Origin: an uncultured Alphaproteobacteria bacterium
GTDB lineage: Bacteria; Pseudomonadota; Alphaproteobacteria; HIMB59
DNA: 45,721 nt
Assembly: GCA_902521795.1 (NCBI GenBank)
Contig: CABYSX010000010.1
Coordinates: 1 to 45,721, forward strand
Direction of reading: 5' to 3'
Shown: piece after piece, positions 26,976-34,823 of the stretch
How the letters are laid out: each line of letters opens with the position of its first letter
Position numbering within the stretch: position 1 is the stretch's first letter
Translations under genes and position numbers: made by a program
The notes under the pieces: generated by a model
Database searches by the model: none
What the model was told of the DNA's origin: nothing
The model's input: the letters and a program-made list of their open reading frames with translations, nothing else

Positions 26976-27590
26976 ATGAGCATAACAAACAAAATAACTG
27001 TCAAAAGAGCAGAAATTGCTGTTGCTGTTATTTTAGCGTTATGCTCAATCGCTCTAATGATTAAAAGTGCAGAGAACAGGATTACATGGAATGCAGAAGA
27101 AAATATGGGCGCTGGATTTCTCCCTTTTTACCTATCTCTTGGCATGCTCATATGCACTATTCTTACCATAATAAAATTTGTTTTAAAAAGATCACCACAA
27201 TCTAAAGATGACTCTCCTTTTATTGATGCAGTGGCTTTTAAATTTATAGCTGTGACTATAATCTCATTAGTTGTCTTAGTTCTAGCTATTGGCTACCTTG
27301 GAATTTACTTTTCACTAATTTTCTTTTTGGCATTTTACCTAAGATACTTTAGTGAAAAAAGTATCGCATTTATAACTATATTCGCAATTACAACGCCTAT
27401 ATTAACTTTTTTATTTTTTGAGTGGATGTTAAAAATACCTTTGCCTCAGGGTGTATCTGAGCCCTTATTTTATCCAGTCTACGATTTTATGTATGGTGGA
27501 TTTTCATTTGCTGTGAAAATGATTTTTATTATTTTAACAGTCATATTACCAACAGTACTAGTTTTTTTAACAACTAGATTTATTAAGTAA
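26976..27590 (+). CDS. tctB: Tripartite tricarboxylate transporter, small membrane subunit TctB
   Basis: TctB is the small, poorly conserved membrane subunit of TTT carriers. The 204-residue protein has about five hydrophobic segments, including VAVILALCSIALMI, FLPFYLSLGMLICTILTIIK and ISLVVLVLAIGYLGIYFSL. It contains the MGAGFLPFYLS motif typical of TctB and the IPLPQG segment near the third quarter. It lies 19 bases after tctC and 27 before tctA, completing the canonical tctC-tctB-tctA order. Confidence 0.9.
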   Translation: MSITNKITVKRAEIAVAVILALCSIALMIKSAENRITWNAEENMGAGFLPFYLSLGMLICTILTIIKFVLKRSPQSKDDSPFIDAVAFKFIAVTIISLVVLVLAIGYLGIYFSLIFFLAFYLRYFSEKSIAFITIFAITTPILTFLFFEWMLKIPLPQGVSEPLFYPVYDFMYGGFSFAVKMIFIILTVILPTVLVFLTTRFIK

Positions 27591-27617
27591 TTATTTGAAA
27601 GAGATTAATTAAATCAT

Positions 27618-29141
27618 ATGGAAACAGTTGGATTTCTTTTAGACGGCATTTTTACATCACTTCAGTGGTTTAATTTAGCACTACTAATATTTGGATGCCT
27701 AATAGGTTTGTTTGTTGGAGCAATGCCTGGTCTTGGTTCAGTTAATGGTGTAGCAATTCTTATTCCTATTACTTTTATTATTCCACCCACTGCAGCAATA
27801 ATTTTTCTTGCTGCTGTATACTACGGTGCAATGTATGGAGGAGCCATTAGCTCTGTTATGCTAGGTATTCCTGGGGCCTCTACTGCAGTTGCCACAGTTT
27901 TTGATGGCAGACCACTAGCGGTCAAAGGAGAGGCTATGACCGCATTAACTGCTGCTGCAGTTGGTTCATTTGTTGGTGGTACTGTCTCTGTTATTCTATT
28001 TACGTTATTTGCCCCACCTCTTGCTGAAGTTGCCCTCAGGTTTAATGCTCCAGAAACATTTGCGTTAATGGTTATGGCCTTTGCAACTTTTGTCGGTTTA
28101 GGTGGAGACGATGTACCTAAAACTATTTTTTCAATTTTAATTGGACTAGCACTATCAACTATTGGTTTAGATTTAATTACTGGAAAACCAAGATTAATTT
28201 TCTTTAACATACCTGGTTTCCTTCATGGAATTAATTTCCTAGTTTTAGCTATAGGTATATACGGAATAGGCGAAATGCTTTGGACTCTTGAGGAGACAAA
28301 AGGCAAAGTTCAAATGTCAAAACTATCTGTCAACATGAAAGAAGTTGGAAGAGCATTTGGTGCGCTTAAGAAAACTATTATGGCAATGAACATAGGCTCT
28401 TTTTTAGGCTTCTTTGTTGGAATTCTGCCTGCAGCAGGTGCAACACCTGCTTCACTAATGTCTTACGGTATTACAAAACAATTATCAAAAAACTCCAAAG
28501 AATTTGGAGAGGGTGTTCCCGCAGGTGTTGTAGCACCAGAGTGTGCAAACAACTCAGCAAGCACAGGAAGTATGCTTCCTATGTTAACACTTGGAATACC
28601 TGGATCTCCTACTACAGCTATTTTACTTGGAGGTATGATCTTATGGGGACTTACACCTGGTCCTCTTTTGTTTACACAAGAACCCGAGTTTGTATGGGGT
28701 TTGATCGGAAGTCTTTACATAGCAAATTTCTTTACCCTTGTTCTAAATATTGCATTAATACCTGCCTTTTTAATGGTCTTAAGAATACCTTTTGCCATCT
28801 TAGCTCCAGTTATTTTTGTGCTTTGCGTAACAGGAGGTTATGCGCCCACTCAAAGTTTGCACGATGTATGGCTTATGTTGTTATTTGGATTTGCAGGCTA
28901 TATTTTAAGAAAATTAGATTATCCAGTCGCACCTGCAGTTTTGTCAATTGTTCTTGGTCCTTTGGCTGAAAAAGCTTTAAGACAATCTTTGATTTTATCT
29001 GACGGTAGTATGGGGATATTTTTTGATGTTTCGGAAAAACCTATTGCAGCTGTGATAATGTATATAGCTATTGTCCTTTTAATAATGCCCGCATTTGGTC
29101 CTCTTTATAGAAGACTCTTTAAAAAAAAACAAACAGCGTAA
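27618..29141 (+). CDS. tctA: Tripartite tricarboxylate transporter, large permease subunit TctA
   Basis: TctA is the main channel-forming subunit, driven by an ion gradient. The 507-residue protein has about 11-12 membrane segments and the family signatures GLFVGAMPGLGSVNGVAILIP, YGAMYGGAISSVMLGIPG, LGIPGSPTTAILLGGM and the inner repeat GFFVGILPAAGATPASLMSYG. The two related PGxG-type motifs mark the internal repeat. Its stop codon is immediately followed by the GntR ATG at 29142, which places the regulator in the transporter operon. Confidence 0.95.
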   Translation: METVGFLLDGIFTSLQWFNLALLIFGCLIGLFVGAMPGLGSVNGVAILIPITFIIPPTAAIIFLAAVYYGAMYGGAISSVMLGIPGASTAVATVFDGRPLAVKGEAMTALTAAAVGSFVGGTVSVILFTLFAPPLAEVALRFNAPETFALMVMAFATFVGLGGDDVPKTIFSILIGLALSTIGLDLITGKPRLIFFNIPGFLHGINFLVLAIGIYGIGEMLWTLEETKGKVQMSKLSVNMKEVGRAFGALKKTIMAMNIGSFLGFFVGILPAAGATPASLMSYGITKQLSKNSKEFGEGVPAGVVAPECANNSASTGSMLPMLTLGIPGSPTTAILLGGMILWGLTPGPLLFTQEPEFVWGLIGSLYIANFFTLVLNIALIPAFLMVLRIPFAILAPVIFVLCVTGGYAPTQSLHDVWLMLLFGFAGYILRKLDYPVAPAVLSIVLGPLAEKALRQSLILSDGSMGIFFDVSEKPIAAVIMYIAIVLLIMPAFGPLYRRLFKKKQTA

Positions 29142-29801
29142 ATGATTCAAAAAATAGGAGCTGTAAACCTTAAAGGTAAAGTATATGAGTCTTTAAAAAA
29201 ATATATTTTATCTTTGAATATATATTTAAAAGAAAGTGATTTTCATTTAGATGAAAGACAATTGTCTGAAAAGCTAGGAGTAAGTCGAACACCTATAAGA
29301 GAGGCTGTTGCCAAATTAGAGCAAGAAGGTATTGTAAAAACCGTTCCAAGAAGAGGTGTGTTTGTCCATAGAAAATCAAAAAAAGATTTGGTAGATATTG
29401 TAACTGTTTGGGCAGGACTAGAGGGATATGCAGCGCACTTAATTATTAAAAATTCAAAAAAAGACGAAATAGAAAGTTTAAATAAATTCTGTCATTACTC
29501 TAAGGAGAACGTTTTATCTGAATTAGATAACTACTCGAATGATAACATCAAATTCCATAATCAAATCATGAAATTAACTAAGGTTAAATTAATGGGAGGA
29601 ATTTTAGAGTCTCAATTAATCCATCTACAATACCTCAGGAAAAAGTTTATAATCGAGTCAAATAGGGCCGTCAAATCTATTGATGAGCACAATGATATTG
29701 TTAGATCTCTTGTCGCAGGACAAGCATCAAAAGCAGAAAAACTTCTTAAAAATCATGCACTTACATTAGTGGATAAGATTCAAGAAAGCATTAATTCATA
29801 A
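29142..29801 (+). CDS. GntR-family transcriptional regulator (FadR/FCD class)
   Basis: The 219-residue protein has an N-terminal winged helix (about residues 13-75) with LSEKLGVSRTPIREAVAKLE and VPRRGVFV, and a C-terminal helical FCD ligand domain with KFHNQIM, EHNDIVRSL and KNHALTLV, where the histidines fit the usual metal/ligand site. It abuts tctA and lies 63 bases before the ThDP-enzyme gene. The two perfect palindromes at 25807-25823 and 29831-29847 are its most likely operators. It probably senses the transported carboxylate or a product such as glyoxylate; this is inference. Confidence 0.92.
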   Translation: MIQKIGAVNLKGKVYESLKKYILSLNIYLKESDFHLDERQLSEKLGVSRTPIREAVAKLEQEGIVKTVPRRGVFVHRKSKKDLVDIVTVWAGLEGYAAHLIIKNSKKDEIESLNKFCHYSKENVLSELDNYSNDNIKFHNQIMKLTKVKLMGGILESQLIHLQYLRKKFIIESNRAVKSIDEHNDIVRSLVAGQASKAEKLLKNHALTLVDKIQESINS

Positions 29802-29830
29802 GGCAAAATTCTTTGCAACACCTAATAATC

Positions 29831-29847
29831 TGGTATACATTATACCA
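29831..29847. promoter_or_regulatory. Palindromic GntR-type operator upstream of the ThDP-enzyme operon
   Basis: TGGTATA-CAT-TATACCA is a perfect 17-bp palindrome with a three-base centre, sharing its 13-base core with 25807-25823. A TTGCAA box (29813-29818) followed after 17 bases by TACATT (29836-29841) would place the site over the -10 element, the arrangement expected for repression. The GAGAGAGG ribosome-binding sequence of the next gene begins four bases after the palindrome. Confidence 0.78.
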
Positions 29848-29864
29848 CCAGAGAGAGGTTAAAT

Positions 29865-31541
29865 ATGTCTACAGGATCAAACGAACAAATGATAACTGGC
29901 GGAGAGCTAGTTGCAAAGGCCCTAAAAGCTGAAGGAGTTGAAGTAATTTACACTTTATGTGGAGGGCACATTATTGACATTTATAATGGATGTTTAAACG
30001 AAGGAATTAAAATCATTGACGTTCGTCATGAAGAAGTCGCCTCTCATGCTGCTGACGGATATGCACGAATGACTGGTAAACCAGGTTGTGCGGTTGTGAC
30101 TGCCGGTCCTGGAACTACTCATGCATTAACGGGAGTTGCAAACGCTTTTAGAGCTGAAATTCCGATGCTTTTAATTGGCGGTCAGAGTTCTCTTACACAA
30201 CATAAAATGGGATCTTTACAAGATTTGCCTCACGTAGACATGATGCAACCCATTACAAAATTTGCTGCTACAGTAATGTCCACTGAGAGATGCGCAGACA
30301 TGGTCTCAATGGCTTTCAGGGAAACTAGAAATGGATCGTTTGGCCCATCTTTCTTAGAAATTCCAAGAGACATTCTTGACTCATCTATTCCTATGAGTAA
30401 AGCTGTATTACCACAGGCAGGCAAATACAGTGCTTCATCAAAAACATTAGCAGACCCAACAGATGTTCAAAAGGCTGCTGATATAATTTCAAAAGCTGAG
30501 AGACCTTGCGTTCTTTTGGGCCAACAAGTTTGGACTTGCCAGTCAACAAAAGAAGCAATTGAGTTTGTTAAAAATATGAACATACCTGCATATTTAAATG
30601 GTGCTGCCAGAGGTTCAATGGCACCAGGAGACCCACATCATTTTCATAGAACCAGAAGAAATGCATTTACTAAATCAGATTGTATCATAATTGTTGGAAC
30701 ACCATTTGATTTCAGAATGGGTTATGGAAAAAGATTAAACCCAAATGCAACAGTAATTCAAATTGATATGGATTATAGAACTGTTGGAAAAAATAGAGAC
30801 ATCTCTCTTGGCTTAGTCGGTCATATTGGAACAACTCTAAAAGCTATTTCAGAGGCAGGAACAAAGAAAGACAGATCAGATTGGTTTGGTGAACTTCGAT
30901 CAGGTGAAGAGGCCGCATTAGAAAAGCTGATGCCTACTTTTACAACTGATAAATCTCCAATCAGCCCTTACAGAGTGGCATGGGAACTAAATCAGTTTTT
31001 GAACGATGACACGATATACATTGGCGATGGTGGAGATGTTGTTACTATCAGTGCTCAGGCTGTACAGCCAAGAATGCCAGGTGCTTGGATGGACCCTGGA
31101 CCTCTTGGAACATTAGGAGTTGGGGTACCTTACGCGCTTGCTGCTAAATTATCAGCTCCAGAAAAAGAAATTCTTTTATACTGCGGTGATGGAGCATTTT
31201 CTATGACTGGTATGGATTTTGAGGCATTTGTTCGTCACAAAGCCCCAGTTTTAACAGTTATAGGAAATAACTCTGCTCAAAATCAGATTAGATTTGGACA
31301 AATTATGAAGTACGGAGAAGATAAAGGAAATGTTGGAAATATCTTAGGCGATGTCAATTTTGATGAATTTGCAAAAATCTTTGGTGGTCATGGAGAAGCT
31401 GTCAGAGAAGCAAAAGAAATTCAACCAGCCCTTAAACGAGCTAGAGAAGCTGTAAAGTCAGGTATCCCTGCTATTGTAAATATTTGGGTTGATAAAGAAG
31501 AATTTGCACCTGGTACAAAAAACCAGACTATGTACAAATAA
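29865..31541 (+). CDS. ThDP-dependent enzyme: oxalyl-CoA decarboxylase or 2-hydroxyacyl-CoA lyase (acetolactate synthase-like)
   Basis: The 558-residue product is a three-domain ThDP enzyme of the acetolactate-synthase superfamily. It keeps the catalytic Glu56 in DVRHEEVASHAADGYAR, AGPGTTHALTGVANAF, and the ThDP-Mg motif GDG (441-443) to NN (468-469). Because the next gene is a formyl-CoA:oxalate CoA-transferase homologue, decarboxylation of oxalyl-CoA to formyl-CoA is the leading hypothesis. However, its N-terminus (LCGGHIIDIYNGC) and C-terminus (FAPGTKNQTMYK) look more like the ALS/2-hydroxyacyl-CoA lyase branch than classical Oxc (GVVGIPITN). It is not ordinary IlvB, since no small subunit follows. 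A strong GAGAGAGG ribosome-binding sequence precedes it. Confidence 0.75.
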   Translation: MSTGSNEQMITGGELVAKALKAEGVEVIYTLCGGHIIDIYNGCLNEGIKIIDVRHEEVASHAADGYARMTGKPGCAVVTAGPGTTHALTGVANAFRAEIPMLLIGGQSSLTQHKMGSLQDLPHVDMMQPITKFAATVMSTERCADMVSMAFRETRNGSFGPSFLEIPRDILDSSIPMSKAVLPQAGKYSASSKTLADPTDVQKAADIISKAERPCVLLGQQVWTCQSTKEAIEFVKNMNIPAYLNGAARGSMAPGDPHHFHRTRRNAFTKSDCIIIVGTPFDFRMGYGKRLNPNATVIQIDMDYRTVGKNRDISLGLVGHIGTTLKAISEAGTKKDRSDWFGELRSGEEAALEKLMPTFTTDKSPISPYRVAWELNQFLNDDTIYIGDGGDVVTISAQAVQPRMPGAWMDPGPLGTLGVGVPYALAAKLSAPEKEILLYCGDGAFSMTGMDFEAFVRHKAPVLTVIGNNSAQNQIRFGQIMKYGEDKGNVGNILGDVNFDEFAKIFGGHGEAVREAKEIQPALKRAREAVKSGIPAIVNIWVDKEEFAPGTKNQTMYK

Positions 31542-31557
31542 ATCTTAGGAGGAAATC

Positions 31558-32805
31558 ATGGAAGCTTTAAAAGGTGTCAAAATATTAGACATGACTCATG
31601 TACAATCTGGTCCAACTTGTACACAATTATTAGCTTGGTTTGGTGCAGATGTTGTTAAAGTAGAAAGACCAGGAGTTGGAGACGCTACTAGGGGTCAATT
31701 AAGAGATGTTCCTGATGCAGACAGCTTGTACTTTACAATGCTTAATTCTAACAAAAGAAGTATTACACTAAATCCGAAGAAGCCTGAAGGTTCAAAAATA
31801 TTTACTAAACTAATTAAAGAATGTGATGTAATGGTCGAAAACTTTGCCCCAGGTGCTTTAGACAGAATGGGTTTTTCTTGGGAAAAAATTCAGGAGATAA
31901 ATCCAAGAATGATCTATGCATCTGTTAAGGGCTTTGGTCCGGGTAAGTACGAAGATTGTAAAGTTTATGAGAATGTTGCTCAATGCGCAGGTGGATCAGC
32001 TTCAACAACAGGTATGCTTGGTGAAGTCCCGCTAGTTACTGGCGCTCAAATAGGAGATAGTGGAACAGGATTACATCTAGCATTAGGTATTGTTACCGCA
32101 TTGTTTCACAGAGAAAAGTCAGGAAAAGGTCAAAGAGTGTCTGCTGCTATGCAAGACGGTGTTTTAAATCTTTGCAGAGTAAAACTTCGTGATCAACAAA
32201 GGCTCTCTAGAGGCCCTCTAAAAGAATATTCTCAATTTGGAGAAAATATTCCTTTTGATGACGCCACGCCACGTGCAGGTAATGACTCTGGCGGAGGTCA
32301 GCCAGGAAGAATTCTAAAATGTAAAGGTTGGGAGACCGATCCTAATGCCTATACTTACTTTATTACTCAAGCTGCAGTTTGGGAAAAAGTATGTGATGTT
32401 ATTGGAAAACCTGAATGGAAAGAAGATGAGAGTTACTCAACTCCTGCGCTTAGACTACCAAAACTTAATGAAATCTTTAATACCATCGAAGCTTGGACTA
32501 TGACTAAAACAAAATTTGAGGTTATGGATATATGTAACCCTCTTGATATACCAGTTGGTCCAATACTTTCATTAAAAGAGTTGTCTGAGGATCAAGGACT
32601 AAGAGATACCAATACAATAGTTGAGGTTGATCATCCTGAAAGAGGAAAATATTTAACAGTTGGCAATCCTATTAAATTATCAGACTCTCCAGCAAAAGTT
32701 GAAAGATCCCCACTTCTTGGAGAACATACAGATGAGATACTGAAGGAATTTTGTCAAATGAGCGAAGATGAAATTAAAGCTGTAAGAGAAGCCGGAGCAG
32801 TATAA
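31558..32805 (+). CDS. frc: Formyl-CoA:oxalate CoA-transferase homologue (class III, CaiB/BaiF)
   Basis: This enzyme moves CoA between carboxylates, in the Frc family from formyl-CoA to oxalate. The 415-residue protein resembles Oxalobacter Frc along its whole length. It has [14 protein letters not shown] (Gln16), the active-site Asp167 in [11 protein letters not shown], Tyr58 in [23 protein letters not shown], the glycine-rich loop [11 protein letters not shown] and [15 protein letters not shown]. The Oxalobacter Trp48 position is Gln47 here (TRGQLRD), as in E. coli YfdW. A TAGGAGGAAATC ribosome-binding sequence precedes the ATG, 16 bases after the ThDP enzyme. The acceptor could also be a 2-hydroxy acid. 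Confidence 0.88.
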   Translation: MEALKGVKILDMTHVQSGPTCTQLLAWFGADVVKVERPGVGDATRGQLRDVPDADSLYFTMLNSNKRSITLNPKKPEGSKIFTKLIKECDVMVENFAPGALDRMGFSWEKIQEINPRMIYASVKGFGPGKYEDCKVYENVAQCAGGSASTTGMLGEVPLVTGAQIGDSGTGLHLALGIVTALFHREKSGKGQRVSAAMQDGVLNLCRVKLRDQQRLSRGPLKEYSQFGENIPFDDATPRAGNDSGGGQPGRILKCKGWETDPNAYTYFITQAAVWEKVCDVIGKPEWKEDESYSTPALRLPKLNEIFNTIEAWTMTKTKFEVMDICNPLDIPVGPILSLKELSEDQGLRDTNTIVEVDHPERGKYLTVGNPIKLSDSPAKVERSPLLGEHTDEILKEFCQMSEDEIKAVREAGAV

Positions 32806-32831
32806 TATACATTCAATTTTAAGGAGACATA

Positions 32832-33749
32832 ATGAAGATAATTTTAATGGGACAACAAGCATTTGGAAAAAGTGCTTTAGAAAAATTTCATACAGAAACA
32901 GACCACGAAGTTGTAGCAGTATATTGTGCTCCCGATAAAGAAGGTAAACCAGTTGACCCTGTAAAAGAGTATGCCCAAAGTGTAAGTCTCCCAGTATACC
33001 AACCATCAAATTTTAAAGATCAAGAGGTATTAGATCAAATAAGGTCTCATGGAGCAGATTTATGTGTAATGGCATATGTTATTATTTTCGTTCCTGAAGG
33101 GGCAAGAGATATTCCTACTCATGGTTCAATATGTTTTCACCCTTCATTACTTCCATTACATAGAGGCCCAAGTTCTATTAACTGGCCAATTATTGGCGGA
33201 TCAACTAAAACAGGTCTTTCAATCTTTTATCCGAACGATGGATTAGATGAAGGTGAGATATTACTCCAAAAAGAAGTTGACATAGCGCCTGATGATACTT
33301 TGGGCGATGTTTATTTTAAAAAGATATTTCCATTGGGTCTAGATGCTTGTGTAGAAGCAGCAAATCTAATTGAGTCTGGAAATGCACCAAAAACACCCCA
33401 AGACGACTCTAAAGCAACATATGAATCTTGGTGTAAAAAAAGTGATGCAAGAATTGATTGGAAAAAGCCAGGAAATGAAATTTATAACCTAATTAGAGGC
33501 TGCAACCCTCAACCCGGTGCATGGGCTGAATTTATGGGTGACGAGTATACATTCTACGATAGTAGATTTATTGATGAACAAAGCGCGGAGCATTTCCCTG
33601 GTCAAATAATATCAATTAATGCTGAGAATGTTAGAATAGCTGTAAAAGGTGGATTTATTGAAGTATCAAGGTTTAAATCTGATCAAGGTAAATTATTTGT
33701 AAAAGACATGAACACTGCAGTATTTACAGAGGGTGATTTATTCTCATAA
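32832..33749 (+). CDS. Formyltetrahydrofolate hydrolase/formyltransferase-like protein (stand-alone ALDH1L1 N-terminal type)
   Basis: The 305-residue protein matches the formyltransferase fold followed by the Fmt C-terminal domain, in the version found at the N-terminus of 10-formyl-THF dehydrogenase. It has MGQQAFGKSALEKF, the catalytic His103 in FHPSLLPLHRGPSSINW and Asp139 in NDGLDEGEILLQKE, then IRGCNPQPGAW. Asn of ordinary Fmt is Cys101 here; the dehydrogenase domain also lacks Asn there. No aldehyde-dehydrogenase or carrier domain is attached. It lies 26 bases after frc with an AAGGAGACA ribosome-binding sequence, so it probably handles the formyl group from formyl-CoA, as hydrolase or folate transferase. 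Confidence 0.82.
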   Translation: MKIILMGQQAFGKSALEKFHTETDHEVVAVYCAPDKEGKPVDPVKEYAQSVSLPVYQPSNFKDQEVLDQIRSHGADLCVMAYVIIFVPEGARDIPTHGSICFHPSLLPLHRGPSSINWPIIGGSTKTGLSIFYPNDGLDEGEILLQKEVDIAPDDTLGDVYFKKIFPLGLDACVEAANLIESGNAPKTPQDDSKATYESWCKKSDARIDWKKPGNEIYNLIRGCNPQPGAWAEFMGDEYTFYDSRFIDEQSAEHFPGQIISINAENVRIAVKGGFIEVSRFKSDQGKLFVKDMNTAVFTEGDLFS

Positions 33750-33758
33750 TAGCTTTTA

Positions 33759-34253
33759 GTGGCTAAACCTAATAAAGATTCACTTAAGACCTTATCGTTT
33801 ATAACTTATTTCATAATACTTTTTGTATTTTGGTTTATTTTATCGGGTTACTTAAAAACTCTTTTACTTTTCTTTGGAGTTATTAGCGTTTTATTTGTTT
33901 TTTGGATGTCCTACAGAGCTAAAGCACTTGAGGAAGACTCTTTTCCTTTAAAAATCATACTTAGATTACCATTTTATTGGATTTGGCTTTTTAAAGAAAT
34001 TTTTAAATCTGGAATAACAACAACAGCTTTAATTTGGAATGGTAAATATTCTCCTCAACTTATAACAGTTAAGGCATCTCAAAAGAATAGAACAGGCATT
34101 GCAAACTATGCAAATGCTATAACACTTACACCTGGCACTGTAACAATAGAAGTAGATAAAAAAATATTTCTTGTTCATGCATTAAGTAAGAAACTCTCTG
34201 AAGACTTGCAGACAGATGATATGAACAAAGTAATTACAGATTTAGATAAATGA
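33759..34253 (+). CDS. mnhE: Multisubunit Na+/H+ antiporter subunit MnhE (MrpE)
   Basis: MrpE is a small membrane subunit of Mrp-type monovalent cation/proton antiporters. The 164-residue protein has two or three hydrophobic segments near the N-terminus (FITYFIILFVFWFILSGYL and LLLFFGVISVLFVFW), PFYWIWLFKEIFKSG, and the family hallmark NAITLTPGTVTIEVD, followed by a soluble tail. It starts at GTG 33759, nine bases after the formyltransferase-like gene, and overlaps mnhF by ATGA. It opens a ten-gene unidirectional antiporter cluster. Confidence 0.9.
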   Translation: MAKPNKDSLKTLSFITYFIILFVFWFILSGYLKTLLLFFGVISVLFVFWMSYRAKALEEDSFPLKIILRLPFYWIWLFKEIFKSGITTTALIWNGKYSPQLITVKASQKNRTGIANYANAITLTPGTVTIEVDKKIFLVHALSKKLSEDLQTDDMNKVITDLDK

Positions 34254-34519
34254 TCTTTTTTGCAACATTAACTGTTTTGGGGGTCTCTGTAGCATTATGC
34301 TTAGTTCGAGCAATCAAAGGTCCAACTCCTTTTGACAGAATATTATCTATATCAAGCATTGGGACTATTATAGCGATAGGCATAAGTGTTCATGGTTTTG
34401 CATTTGAAAGGCCTGATTTTGTAGATATTTCATTGATGTACATACTTTTGAATTTTTTAGGCACCATAGCAATACTTAGGTATTACAAAATAAAAAGGAA
34501 AAAAAGTAATGTCTTATAA
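34250..34519 (+). CDS. mnhF: Multisubunit Na+/H+ antiporter subunit MnhF (MrpF)
   Basis: The 89-residue protein has three membrane segments and the MrpF signature CLVRAIKGPTPFDRILSISSIGT, here with the conserved GPTPFDR and a later FVDISLMYILLNFLGTIA. MrpF helps form the membrane core of the antiporter. The start overlaps mnhE by four bases and its end overlaps mnhG by 11 bases. Confidence 0.92.
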   Translation: MIFFATLTVLGVSVALCLVRAIKGPTPFDRILSISSIGTIIAIGISVHGFAFERPDFVDISLMYILLNFLGTIAILRYYKIKRKKSNVL

Positions 34520-34823
34520 TTATATTGAATTGATCACTCTTATCTTATTAGTAATAGGTTGCTTCTTCATTTTATCTGGGAGTTTAGGCTTGATAAAGTT
34601 ACCGGATGTATTTAGTCGGATTCACGCTGCCGGCCTAATTGATACACTAGGATCAGGTTTTATAGTCTTAGCTTTAATAATTTATTCAGGTTTTAGTTTA
34701 TTAAGCCTTAAACTATTATTGATTCCTATCTTTTTAATATTCACCAGCCCTGTAACAGGTCATGCCATAGCTTTATTTGCTCATGAGTCAGGGCATAAGC
34801 CAAAAGGAAAAAATAAAAAATGA
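34509..34823 (+). CDS. mnhG: Multisubunit Na+/H+ antiporter subunit MnhG (MrpG)
   Basis: MrpG is recognised by LSGSLGLIKLPDVFSRIHAAG (residues about 23-43, the PD.(Y/F)xRxHAAG hallmark) and TSPVTGHAIALFAH. It has three hydrophobic segments in 104 residues. It overlaps mnhF by 11 bases and the next gene by four (ATGA). The E-F-G order equals the order of the first three subunits of archaeal Mbh complexes. Confidence 0.93.
   Translation: MSYNYIELITLILLVIGCFFILSGSLGLIKLPDVFSRIHAAGLIDTLGSGFIVLALIIYSGFSLLSLKLLLIPIFLIFTSPVTGHAIALFAHESGHKPKGKNKK

Noticed and set aside
28541-28969. A 142-residue open frame inside tctA
   Set aside because: It is an alternative-frame shadow: its composition is odd (rich in Cys, Trp, Tyr and Arg), while tctA gives a clear full-length family match in the other frame.
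32800-32810. GTATA-A-TATAC palindrome between frc and the formyltransferase-like gene as a third GntR operator
   Set aside because: The centre is one base rather than three and it overlaps the frc stop codon; spacing differs from the two perfect operators.
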